Below are positions 26,619-33,618 of a stretch of DNA of 64,000 nt, in pieces (the stretch's first letter is position 1; each line of letters opens with the position of its first letter). The notes beneath the pieces are model-generated. The model was not told the DNA's origin. It worked only from the letters and a program-made list of their open reading frames with translations, and searched no databases. The stretch lies in contig NZ_JAHNZT010000010.1 of assembly GCF_019039035.1 (NCBI RefSeq), positions 1-64,000 on the forward strand. Reading direction: 5' to 3'. The stretch comes from Citreicoccus inhibens. Its GTDB lineage: Bacteria > Myxococcota > Myxococcia > Myxococcales > Myxococcaceae. Made by a program: the position numbers and the translations under genes.

Positions 26619-27571
26619 GGTGCGCCTCCTCCCGACGACTCACCGGGGGTGGGAATGGCCACGCGCCGCATCCACTCCATCACGCGTGGCAGGACCTCCT
26701 CGCGAGCGCGCTCGCCGCGGACGAGGTCGAAGTGCCCGAAGTCCTTCGAGTGGCCGTGGGCGCGGCCGAACGTGAGCAACTCCTTGCGCGACGAGCCCAA
26801 GCTGTCCACCAGCTTGCGCGCCCGCCGAGGCGAGGCATGGAAGACGTCCGCGGCCCCCACCCCCGCGAACACGGGCAGCTCCACCCGTTGCAGCGCCGCC
26901 CAGTAGTCGGTGGCGCCGTCCACACTGCGAAAGGCTCCGGTGGGAGCCCAGTCTGAGAACTGCCGCATCACCCCCGCGGGTTCATCCGAGGGCCCCTGCT
27001 TCAGCGCGCGCGCGGGGAAGCGCCCCAGCACCCGGGACACGACGCCCGCGACCCCGAACTGGAGCCGCTTGTTCCAGCCGCCCTCGCCAAAGTCATTCAC
27101 CGCCGCGGACAGCGTGCACACGCCCGCGAGCATCGCCTGGAGCTCGGGCGCCACCGCGAGCGCCGCGAGCACCGCGTAGCCCGCCATGCTGTGCGCCAGG
27201 ATGAACAGCGGGCCCTCGTGGCGCGCGCGCATCGCGCGAAGCAGGTCCGGGATGTCGTCGCGCACGTAGGTGTCGAAGGACCAGTCCCAGGCACGACGCT
27301 CGGGCCAGCGGCTCTGGCCATGGCCGCGAAGCGAGGCCACGTCCACCGCGAAGCCCGTGTCCAGGAACGTGCGCGCGGGGCCCTCTCCGCTCGCGCTCAA
27401 GAAGAAGCGCCCGTCGGAGAACAACCCCGGGATGAAGAGGACAGCGGGCGCTCGCGCCCCCGGCGAGGCGTGTCGAACATGGAGCGCATGGCCCCCTCGC
27501 GTGGGTACCCATGAGTCCTCGGCGGGCGCGGGCAAGGGAGCACGTCCGGTCGCCGTGGCGGTGGCGCTCAT
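26606..27571 (-). CDS. alpha/beta hydrolase
   Basis: A 321-residue alpha/beta hydrolase. Oxyanion region LFIPGLFSDG (45-54), nucleophile elbow AHSMAGY (Ser128), and a C-terminal His in HSKDFGHFDLVRG. The acid residue is probably in GVGAADVFHASP. A lid-like helical region (about 160-230) follows the nucleophile. In this operon it could hydrolyse or transacylate the finished acyl chain from the ACP, alongside the hot-dog thioesterase. The start at 27571 gives a four-base ATGA overlap with the thioesterase gene, which fixes the start over longer frames. No signal peptide. Confidence 0.82.
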   Translation of the reverse strand: MSATATATGRAPLPAPAEDSWVPTRGGHALHVRHASPGARAPAVLFIPGLFSDGRFFLSASGEGPARTFLDTGFAVDVASLRGHGQSRWPERRAWDWSFDTYVRDDIPDLLRAMRARHEGPLFILAHSMAGYAVLAALAVAPELQAMLAGVCTLSAAVNDFGEGGWNKRLQFGVAGVVSRVLGRFPARALKQGPSDEPAGVMRQFSDWAPTGAFRSVDGATDYWAALQRVELPVFAGVGAADVFHASPRRARKLVDSLGSSRKELLTFGRAHGHSKDFGHFDLVRGERAREEVLPRVMEWMRRVAIPTPGESSGGGAPCSN

Positions 27572-28011
27572 GACCGGGCTCCGCCTCCTGCCCGCTGAGG
27601 CTCTCGCGCGGCGGCCAGGAAGTCCTGGAGCGAGCACAGGGTTCGAGACTCCTCGTCGATGAAGGCCACGTGTACCGCGGCTTCCACGGCCATCTGGCGG
27701 CCCCCTTCCGTGAAGACCCGCTGGCGGAAGCACACGCGGTAGGTGACGCTGTCCTCGAGTTCCTCGGGCGCAGGCGCATCAATCACGGTGCGGACCCCGA
27801 CCTCTTGCGGATGAATCTCGCGGCGGTAGTCGATCTCCACCCGAGACACCACGGGGAGGATGTGCGTGCGGTGGCGGACGCCGTGCTGCTCCATCCACGC
27901 CCAGCGCCCCGCTTCCAGGTACTCCAGGACGGTGGCGTTGTTGACGTGGCCCAGGCTGTCGAGATCGTTGGGGCGGACGCGCAGAGTCAGGATGGATTCG
28001 TCGAAACGCAC
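27568..28011 (-). CDS. hot-dog acyl-thioesterase (YbgC/4HBT family)
   Basis: A 147-residue single hot-dog-fold thioesterase. The catalytic loop is VRPNDLDSLGHVNNATVLEYLE (12-33), with the D16-x-D18...HVNN pattern of 4-hydroxybenzoyl-CoA/acyl-ACP thioesterases, followed by RHRTHILPVVSRVEIDYRREI and VTYRVCFRQ strands. It would release or edit acyl chains carried by CoA or ACP. It starts 31 bases after acpS and overlaps the hydrolase start by four bases (ATGA). It lies in the ACP-desaturase-AcpS-thioesterase-hydrolase-FAAL operon, so an ACP-bound substrate is likely. Confidence 0.87.
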   Translation of the reverse strand: MRFDESILTLRVRPNDLDSLGHVNNATVLEYLEAGRWAWMEQHGVRHRTHILPVVSRVEIDYRREIHPQEVGVRTVIDAPAPEELEDSVTYRVCFRQRVFTEGGRQMAVEAAVHVAFIDEESRTLCSLQDFLAAAREPQRAGGGARS

Positions 28012-28042
28012 GAAGGCCCTCGGCCGGTGGGAGAAGCGGCGT

Positions 28043-28414
28043 TCAGGGTCGCGGCGTCAACGTCACGACGACCACCGTCGAGACGAAGCCGCCGCTGTGA
28101 GACAGCGACAACAGGGTGTGCCAACCCTCGCGTTCCGCGTGCTCGCGCAACGCGCCGTGAAACTCGAAGCGCGGGGCATGGCGCGCATCGTGATGCAGCT
28201 CCGCATCCGTCCAGAACCACCCGTCCACGGGCGGAAGCGCCTTGAAGAGCGCTTCCTTCGCGGAGAAGCCCGCGGCCAGGCTCTCGTGCGGGGAACTGGC
28301 GCGCGCGAAGTGCGCCAGCTCCGCCTGCGTGAAGAAGACGCCCGGCTCGCGTAGCCCCTCCACGGACTCCAGCTCGTGGACGGCTTGCAGGTCGTGCCCC
28401 AGGCCGATCAGCAC
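28043..28414 (-). CDS. acpS: holo-ACP synthase (4'-phosphopantetheinyl transferase, AcpS type)
   Basis: Transfers phosphopantetheine from CoA to a carrier-protein serine. 123 residues, the usual AcpS length. N-terminal GLGHDLQAVHEL with Asp8 (as in GTDIVEI of AcpS), FTQAELAHF, then the Mg-binding AAGFSAKEALFKAL with Glu54, and the C-terminal LSLSHSGGFVSTVVVV strand. The start is a GTG overlapping the desaturase stop by seven bases (GTGCTGA), so translation is coupled. Its place in the operon suggests it activates the neighbouring unusual ACP; whether it is also the housekeeping AcpS cannot be told from this window. Confidence 0.82.
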   Translation of the reverse strand: MLIGLGHDLQAVHELESVEGLREPGVFFTQAELAHFARASSPHESLAAGFSAKEALFKALPPVDGWFWTDAELHHDARHAPRFEFHGALREHAEREGWHTLLSLSHSGGFVSTVVVVTLTPRP

Positions 28415-29400
28415 CCGACCAGATCCATCCACGTGTCCTCCACCTCCTGCGCGGAGGACACAGTCATGCCGGTGATGCGCTTGAGCGCGTTGAAGATGAG
28501 CGATTCCTTCTTCTCGATCGCATCCGGGCTGTACAGCCCCTCGCGGTGCTCCACCTGATCCCACCAATTGACGTGCGTGCCGCGCGACTCCACGTGCCCG
28601 CGCTTGCTGCCGTGCACCTCGCCGCCCTCGCGCAGGAACAGGTGCGCCACCGCGAAGGCCTCCTTGGCCTTGTACTCGCCGCTGTCGACGAGCGCCTTGG
28701 CGAACGCGATGAAGTAATTCATGTGTTGGATCTCATCCGCGCCCACCTGCTTGAAGAGCGCCTTGAGACCCGGATCCTGGATGACGCGCGCGCAGTGCCC
28801 GTAGTTCACCGCCGCGACGATCTCGGAGATCGACAACAGCGTGAGCGTGCGCAGCATGTCATCGTCCGGGAACACCTTCCGGTACTCGATGAACGTGGCG
28901 TCGCTGATGGGCTCCAGTCCCAGCAGCTGCGAGAGCCGGTTGAAGCTCGTCTCGTGGTGCGCCTCTTCCTCGTTCCAGTAGCGGCTCCACGTGCCGCAGG
29001 CCTGGAGGATGGAAGCCACCACGTCGTTGCGGCCTTGCCACTTGCGGCACTCCGCGTCCGCCAGGCGCTCCAGGCGATCCGCGCCCGGCTTGGTGGTCAG
29101 CTCCGCGCGCCCCGCGTTCCACACGAGGTTGCGATCCGACTCGCTCAACCGCTGGATGTCGACCGCGCCCACCAGCTCCATCGCGCTCCAGCGCCGCGAC
29201 TCGTGCAGGCGCTGCTGCTCCCACGTCAGGTCCACCAACGAGCGGCTCTCGCGCGTGATGGCTTGATACAGGTCCGCGACGATGACGGGGCGATTCGCCG
29301 CGCCGGCCCCCGCCTCGTGCTCCACGTGACTCGAGCCACCTTGCTCGAGGATCGCCTCCGCGGAGGACTCACGCGCCACGCGAGGGGAAACCGTCGTCAT
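28408..29400 (-). CDS. ferritin-like di-iron acyl-ACP desaturase
   Basis: A soluble desaturase of the plant stearoyl-ACP / mycobacterial DesA family, 330 residues. Two di-iron helices are visible: YWNEEEAHHETSF (144-150, EExxH type) and VGADEIQHMNYF (DExxH, 222-226), with SEIVAAV (Glu193) between them as a further ligand. Spacing and the ARVIQDPGLKALFKQVG lead-in match DesA proteins. Members introduce a cis double bond into an acyl chain held on ACP, with ferredoxin and O2. The ATG overlaps the ACP stop by four bases, so the partner carrier is probably that ACP. A ferritin-like oxygenase acting on another carrier-bound group is the alternative. Confidence 0.83.
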   Translation of the reverse strand: MTTVSPRVARESSAEAILEQGGSSHVEHEAGAGAANRPVIVADLYQAITRESRSLVDLTWEQQRLHESRRWSAMELVGAVDIQRLSESDRNLVWNAGRAELTTKPGADRLERLADAECRKWQGRNDVVASILQACGTWSRYWNEEEAHHETSFNRLSQLLGLEPISDATFIEYRKVFPDDDMLRTLTLLSISEIVAAVNYGHCARVIQDPGLKALFKQVGADEIQHMNYFIAFAKALVDSGEYKAKEAFAVAHLFLREGGEVHGSKRGHVESRGTHVNWWDQVEHREGLYSPDAIEKKESLIFNALKRITGMTVSSAQEVEDTWMDLVGC

Positions 29401-29693
29401 GCCGCCCTCCCCTGCTGGGATTGTGCTTCCTGGAGGAAGACCTCGAGGACGCGGGAGATGGGCGTGTCCAGCGACAGCGCCGGCAGGCGCACTCGAAGAC
29501 CGAAGTCCTTGCGCAACCCGTTCGACGTGCGCGCGAAGGCCTCCATCAAATCCACACTGTTCGTCATCCGCTCCGATCTCGTGATCAGGGCCGCCAGTGT
29601 CAGGTCCTCACCAAAGAGGTCCGACTCCGGCAGGCCCACGTGCTCCGCGAACTTCCTGCGGATGTAGGTCTCCATCTCGTGGATGTCGGGCAT
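29397..29693 (-). CDS. dedicated acyl carrier protein
   Basis: A 98-residue acyl carrier protein. The phosphopantetheine serine is probably Ser46 in TNSVDLMEAFA, a variant of the usual DSLD/E loop in which Asn replaces the Asp before Ser. Helix I (METYIRRKFAEHV), helix II after Ser46 and the C-terminal helix (SRVLEVFLQEAQ) are in place. An extra segment (ITRSERM) precedes the serine and is longer than in housekeeping ACP. AAGGAG precedes the ATG at 29693. It heads the operon and would carry the chain from the fatty acyl-AMP ligase through the desaturase. Confidence 0.84.
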   Translation of the reverse strand: MPDIHEMETYIRRKFAEHVGLPESDLFGEDLTLAALITRSERMTNSVDLMEAFARTSNGLRKDFGLRVRLPALSLDTPISRVLEVFLQEAQSQQGRAA

Positions 29694-29754
29694 GCAGGGT
29701 GCTCTCCTTCCCCAGGCCGATAGAAGTGTCCCAACAGAGACAAAATGAAAGTTG

Positions 29755-29788
29755 AAGATGCGGAAGCGCGAGTGTCAACAGTGCTTCC
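29755..29788 (-). promoter_or_regulatory. candidate promoter and inverted repeat before the ACP operon
   Basis: On the minus strand TTGACA (29778-29773) is followed after 17 bases by TCAACT, a weak -10. The -35 lies inside an inverted repeat, GGAAGC (29762-29767) and GCTTCC (29783-29788), which could be an operator or the terminator of the gene upstream. Confidence 0.35.
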
Positions 29789-29827
29789 AACGTTCCGCGG
29801 TGGGGAGTTGGCACCGACCCCAGCGCG

Positions 29828-31000
29828 TCACGCACCCAGGCGGGAGATTTCCTCGGCGGTGAAACCCGCCTCACTCAAAATCGCGCGCGTGTGCTCACCC
29901 AACGCAGGCGGCTGACGCAGCGGCGTATCTCCCATCCGCAGGGGCGTCAGCAAGTGCGTCACCTTGCGCCCGAGACGAAAGTCCTCGCCTTCCACGAATA
30001 GTCCGCGTGAGCGCAACTGAGCGTCCGAGAGAACGTCATCGCCCTCGGCGACCGGCTCCACGCAGAGGTCCGAGCCCGCCAGTCGCTCCTGCCAGGTCGC
30101 GAGCGGTTGGCTGGAGAAGAGGCGCTCCAGTTCGGCCCGCACGCGCGCGGAGGCCTCACCCGGCACATAGGCGTCCTCCAGCAACTCAGGGCGCCCCAGG
30201 CGCGCGAGCAACGCGGCGAAGAACTTGGGCTCGAGCGCGCCCACCGCGAGCCAGCGGTCATCCGCGGTGCGGTACAGGCCATAGCAGGGGTAGCCACCGT
30301 TGAGCGGCTCGCGGCCACGCGCGAGCGGCGCGCCCTCAGGCCCGAGGAACAGGCGCGAGGCCAGATGCAGGTGCAGGAAGGCCAGCGCCCCATCCGCCAT
30401 GGACACGTCGACGAAGCGCCCTGCGCCCGTGCGCGCGCGCTCATGCAGCGCCGCGAGGATTCCCACCAGCGCGAAGAGGCTGCCGCCCCCGATGTCCGCC
30501 ATCTGCACGCCGGGGAACGCGGGCGCGCCGTCCGCGGCGCCGCCGTAGCCCAGCAGGCCCGCGCGCGCCACGTAGTTCAGGTCGTGGCCAGCCTTGAGGC
30601 GATCCGGTCCCGTCTGCCCATACCCCGAGATGGAGCACACGATGAGCCGCGGGTTGCGCGCGCGCAGCGTGGCCTCGCCCAGCCCGAGCTTGTCCATGAC
30701 CCCAGGCCGGAAGCTCTCCACCAGGACGTCGTAGTGCTCCACCAACCGCAGGAGCGCGTCGCGCCCCTCGGGCGTCTTCAGGTTGAGCGTGAGCGAGCGC
30801 TTGTTGCGATGCAGGCCGTAGAAGAGCGCGCCCTCGCCGTCTCGCTGTGGCGGCATGTGCCGCGTGCCATCGCCGCCTTCGGGATCCTCCACCTTGTCCA
30901 CGAGCGCGCCCAGGTCCGCGAGCACCAAGGTGGCATACGGCCCGGGCAACAGGCGCGACAGGTCCAGCACACGCAGACCAGCGAGCGGCAACGACGACAT
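29828..31000 (-). CDS. CaiB/BaiF family (family III) CoA transferase
   Basis: Moves CoA between carboxylic acids, or epimerises alpha-methylacyl-CoA. 390 residues. Typical family segments: LAGLRVLDLSRLLPGPYA at the start, VEDPEGGDGTR, LTLNLKTPEGRD, SFRPGVMDKLGLG, ISGYGQTGP, and the catalytic Asp in VQMADIGGGS. Length matches alpha-methylacyl-CoA racemases and single-domain transferases. Chosen start ATG 31000 has AGGAG ten bases upstream. It follows the SCP-2 gene on the same strand, separated by a strong hairpin, so it may be partly uncoupled from it. The lipid context suggests a branched or medium-chain acyl-CoA substrate (inference). Confidence 0.87.
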   Translation of the reverse strand: MSSLPLAGLRVLDLSRLLPGPYATLVLADLGALVDKVEDPEGGDGTRHMPPQRDGEGALFYGLHRNKRSLTLNLKTPEGRDALLRLVEHYDVLVESFRPGVMDKLGLGEATLRARNPRLIVCSISGYGQTGPDRLKAGHDLNYVARAGLLGYGGAADGAPAFPGVQMADIGGGSLFALVGILAALHERARTGAGRFVDVSMADGALAFLHLHLASRLFLGPEGAPLARGREPLNGGYPCYGLYRTADDRWLAVGALEPKFFAALLARLGRPELLEDAYVPGEASARVRAELERLFSSQPLATWQERLAGSDLCVEPVAEGDDVLSDAQLRSRGLFVEGEDFRLGRKVTHLLTPLRMGDTPLRQPPALGEHTRAILSEAGFTAEEISRLGA

Positions 31001-31032
31001 GCGGGGGAGTCTCCTGAGACTTGAAACAGCGA

Positions 31033-31066
31033 CGGCGCGCCCCTCCCTGCGGAGACAGGCGCGCCG
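31033..31066 (-). terminator. hairpin between SCP-2 and CoA-transferase genes
   Basis: CGGCGCGCC (31033-31041) pairs with GGCGCGCCG (31058-31066); the loop contains a second stem, CTCC/GGAG. On the minus strand it is followed by a short T-rich stretch (GCTGTTTC). A good candidate for terminating or attenuating SCP-2 transcription before the CoA transferase. Confidence 0.5.
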
Positions 31067-31132
31067 CGCGAGCGGGGAGTCACGCTCCGAAGGGCGGACC
31101 CCCACGCGGGCTGATGCTGAAGCGAAACGTGC

Positions 31133-31459
31133 TCAGGCCAGCAGCTTGCCCAGCTTCATGGCGAGGCCCATGTCCATGGGCTTGAACTTCAGCTTGCCCT
31201 GCATGGCCGCCATCTGGGGGTTGAGCTGCTTGCTGCGGATCTTCACGAAGTCGTCGTTGCTGCAGCTGACGGTCATCTTCGGGGTGCCCTCGGCGCCCGG
31301 CGAGACCCAGCCCTCCGCCTTCGTCAGGTCCACCGTCCAGGTGCCACCGCCGTCGCCGGAGATGACGAAGTGGATGACCGCGTTGATGTCCTTCGCAAGC
31401 TCCGGCTTCTGCTTGAGGACGTTGGGGATATCGCTCTCGAGAATGTCCTTCGAGGTCAC
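31133..31459 (-). CDS. SCP-2 sterol-transfer family protein
   Basis: A 108-residue free-standing SCP-2 domain with a hydrophobic lipid-binding tunnel. Recognisable are the amphipathic N-terminal helices (SKDILESDIPNVLKQKPELAKDI), the beta sheet (IHFVISGDGGGTWTVDLTKAEGWV) and the C-terminal block CSNDDFVKIRSKQLNPQMAAMQGKLKFKPMDMGLAMKLGKLL, the best conserved part of SCP-2. Bacterial members bind fatty acyl-CoA or other lipids. The GTG at 31459 follows AAGGAG; the longer frame upstream would include the operator. The palindrome 23 bases before the start matches the one before the acyl-CoA dehydrogenase. Confidence 0.9.
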   Translation of the reverse strand: MTSKDILESDIPNVLKQKPELAKDINAVIHFVISGDGGGTWTVDLTKAEGWVSPGAEGTPKMTVSCSNDDFVKIRSKQLNPQMAAMQGKLKFKPMDMGLAMKLGKLLA

Positions 31460-31481
31460 GGCGCGCTCCTTGGACTGGGTG

Positions 31482-31497
31482 TTGATTGGTGAATCAA
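31482..31497. promoter_or_regulatory. palindromic operator before SCP-2 gene
   Basis: TTGATTGGTGAATCAA, 6-base arms around GGTG. Fourteen of 16 bases equal the palindrome before the acyl-CoA dehydrogenase (TTGATTCTTGAATCAA), at nearly the same distance from the start codon. Probably bound by one lipid-responsive regulator. Confidence 0.62.
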
Positions 31498-31554
31498 GAC
31501 CGCGCAGACCGTAATGGCGCACCCCGAGGAGGTCAAGCCGCTCGACAGCGCGGA

Positions 31555-32007
31555 TCACGCCCCCGTGTTCGCGACAGCGGGCGTCAGGGAGTTGCGAACC
31601 ATTTCCAACAGGTCATTCAGTTCGAAGGGCTTGGCGAGGTGGCCCACGGCGCCAATGTCCGCGGCCTTGCTGCCCACGTTGCGATCCGCGCTGAGCACGA
31701 TGAGGGGGATGGAGGCGACGTCCGGGTTCTGCCGCATGCGATGGGCGAACTCCCAACCATCCATCACCGGCATCATCAGGTCGAGCAGGATGAGACGGGG
31801 CGGATCCGGCACCAGCCTCTCCAGGGCCTCCTTGCCGTTGCGAGCGCGGCGGATCTCAAAGCCCTCGGCCTCCAGAATCTCCGAGAGGGCCTCCAGGATA
31901 TCGGGGTCGTCGTCCACGACGAGGACCACAGGCGAGCCAGGTTGCTGTCCATTGAGCGAGGTCAGAGCCGTCTCCTCGATGCGCTGCCAGTGCCAAGCTT
32001 CCATCAT
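31555..32007 (-). CDS. single-domain response regulator
   Basis: A 150-residue CheY-like receiver without an output domain. The acidic pocket is VVDDDPD (Asp32-34), the phosphoacceptor Asp76 lies in ILLDLMMPVMDG, Ser106 in VLSAD takes the Thr/Ser switch position, and Lys126 is in LAKPF. About 25 extra residues precede the receiver. The start is uncertain: tandem ATGs at 32007/32004 lack a clear ribosome-binding site. It is divergent from a degenerate sensor kinase gene (134 bases away), and the two probably work together. As a stand-alone receiver it must act through protein contacts. Confidence 0.85.
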   Translation of the reverse strand: MMEAWHWQRIEETALTSLNGQQPGSPVVLVVDDDPDILEALSEILEAEGFEIRRARNGKEALERLVPDPPRLILLDLMMPVMDGWEFAHRMRQNPDVASIPLIVLSADRNVGSKAADIGAVGHLAKPFELNDLLEMVRNSLTPAVANTGA

Positions 32008-32141
32008 CCTCGCGCTGGCCGCCGCAAGAAATCGCGCGCGCCCATGCCCGAGCGAGCGCACGTTGCAAAACCGACAGTCGCTGCCCACCCTTCCGGTGTC
32101 TCGCTGCCCGGGAGGTCGCTCGCGTGAGGGGGTCCGAGGAC

Positions 32142-33140
32142 ATGACGACAGAGGGCGGCTCGGTCGCCCCGGGGCTCGCGCTGCTGCCTCGACGGGGAGC
32201 CCCCCGACTGCTCGGTCGCGCCCTGTTGGATCACCTGGGCCTGGAGATGCTCCCGCCCGACGTGGGCTCGCTCTCGCAGTTGCTGGAAGCGGCCGGCTTC
32301 CACCCGCGCCCCGGAAACACGCGCCTGTGGGAGCGCGATGGCCGCGTGGTGCTCGCGGGCGAGGAGTGGCTGGAGGACGACGCGGCTCGGCTCGTATGGA
32401 CCGTGAGGCCCCCGTGGAGCGAGGACCAGGTGGACCGCCAGGTCCGCTACCTGGGCATGGCGTCGCATGACTTGCGCGGCTCGCTGGCGAACATCCGTTC
32501 GTATGCGGCGCTGCTGCTCAATGGTCGCGTGCCCCTGGAGCCGAAGGCGAAGCGCGGCTTGGAGACCATCCTGCGCAACGCGGACCGGGCGCTCGCCTTC
32601 TCCCAGGACTTCTTCGACGCGAGTCGAGCGGACCTCGGCTCGCTCGCCTGTGAGCGCGAACACCAATCGCTCGTGCCCGTGTTGGAGGCCGCCGTGGCCC
32701 GCGCCCGCCCCGCGACCGAAGGGGCCCAAGTCTCACTGGAGCTGGAGGCCCCCCTGCCGCTGCCCGAGGTCGAGATGGACGCGGGCCGGATCCAACACGC
32801 GGTGGAGGCGTATGTGCACCACCACCTGCTGCACGCCCGACCCGGAGAGCGGATCCGCGTGAGCGCCCTGCCCGCAGGCCCTCGGGTGCGCGTCGCGGTC
32901 CGGCGCGACGGCGCCTCGCTTCCCGAGCAGGACGCCGCAGCCATCTTCCTGCGCGAGGAGCGCGCGTTCCGCGAGCGCAAGCTGGAGGATCCCCTCCGCG
33001 TCCACCTCGCCCGACAGGAGATTGAAGCGCACGGTGGCACCGTCGGAGTGGAGACGGATGCGCACGGCAGCACGCTCTTCTTCACGCTGCCTGTAGAGGC
33101 GCCACTTCAGCCTAGTCCACCAGCGACCATCCAGGCGTGA
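32142..33140 (+). CDS. degenerate sensor histidine kinase
   Basis: A 332-residue soluble kinase-like protein. Residues 1-90 form an unrecognised N-terminal domain. The dimerisation/phosphoacceptor helix is intact: YLGMASHDLRGSLANIRSYA with His109. The ATP-binding domain is atypical: the N-box position reads DAGRIQHAVEAYVHHHL (213-229), where the usual Asn pair is Glu and His, and the G1 box reads VAVRRDGASLP (251-261) instead of DxGxG. A glycine-containing end, HGGTVGVETDAHGSTLFFTLP, remains. ATP binding is therefore doubtful. The start follows GAGG; an upstream GTG (32124) with GGGAGG is an alternative. It is divergent from the response regulator gene. Confidence 0.78.
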   Translation: MTTEGGSVAPGLALLPRRGAPRLLGRALLDHLGLEMLPPDVGSLSQLLEAAGFHPRPGNTRLWERDGRVVLAGEEWLEDDAARLVWTVRPPWSEDQVDRQVRYLGMASHDLRGSLANIRSYAALLLNGRVPLEPKAKRGLETILRNADRALAFSQDFFDASRADLGSLACEREHQSLVPVLEAAVARARPATEGAQVSLELEAPLPLPEVEMDAGRIQHAVEAYVHHHLLHARPGERIRVSALPAGPRVRVAVRRDGASLPEQDAAAIFLREERAFRERKLEDPLRVHLARQEIEAHGGTVGVETDAHGSTLFFTLPVEAPLQPSPPATIQA

Positions 33141-33217
33141 CACCCCCACGGGAGTTGCTGGCGGACGGACCGTCCCATGGCTATGCTCCGCCCGTTTTAA
33201 CTGCGAGGAGCGGTACG

Positions 33218-33454
33218 ATGGGACTGAAGCTGCCTGAGTTGATTCTGATTTTCGCGGCGCTGCTGCTGCTGTTCGGGGGCTCGCGGCTGCCTCAGCTCGG
33301 CGCTTCGCTGGGAAGCGCCATCCGCAACTTCAAGCGCGGGTTCAGCGGGGATGACCACGCCGACGCGCCCGAGGAGAAGAAGACCGGAGCGCTGGCCAGC
33401 ACCTCGTCCGTCGAGAAGGACGTCGCGGCCAAGTCTCACAGCCACCAGGGTTGA
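33218..33454 (+). CDS. tatA: twin-arginine translocase subunit TatA
   Basis: A 78-residue pore-forming subunit of the Tat system, which exports folded proteins. N-terminal membrane helix LPELILIFAALLLLFGGSRLPQLG, hinge Gly, amphipathic helix GSAIRNFKRGF, then an acidic, disordered tail (DDHADAPEEKK). The FGGSRLPQLG hinge is the TatA/E hallmark. ATG at 33218 follows GAGGAG. TatB and TatC are not encoded nearby, so it is a solitary tatA, separated from the kinase gene by 77 bases. Confidence 0.93.
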   Translation: MGLKLPELILIFAALLLLFGGSRLPQLGASLGSAIRNFKRGFSGDDHADAPEEKKTGALASTSSVEKDVAAKSHSHQG

Positions 33455-33582
33455 GCGGTCCGCCAGCGAGCCGCTGGCCCGTCCCCCTGAAGTCGCCGCC
33501 CGCTCCCCTCCGGCCCATGCTGTCGGAGTGAGCGGGCGTTGCCTTTTCAGGCGAGCGACCGTGCGGCCATGCGAGTGGGGGA

Positions 33583-33602
33583 GGCCCGGACTCAGCCGGG
33601 CC
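33583..33602. terminator. hairpin between tatA and the acyl-CoA ligase gene
   Basis: GGCCCGG (33583-33589) and CCGGGCC (33596-33602) around ACTCAG, extended by flanking G- and C-runs. It lies between convergent genes (tatA ends 33454; ligase stop at 33619). No U-tract. The rest of 33455-33618 holds nothing else I recognise. Confidence 0.45.
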
Positions 33603-33618
33603 CCCCGCGTCCCCGACG

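Noticed and set aside
24870-29693. Polyyne or full polyketide cluster
   Set aside because: No membrane fatty-acid desaturases, rubredoxin, ketosynthase or peptide synthetase modules are present; only the FAAL/ACP front end is shared.
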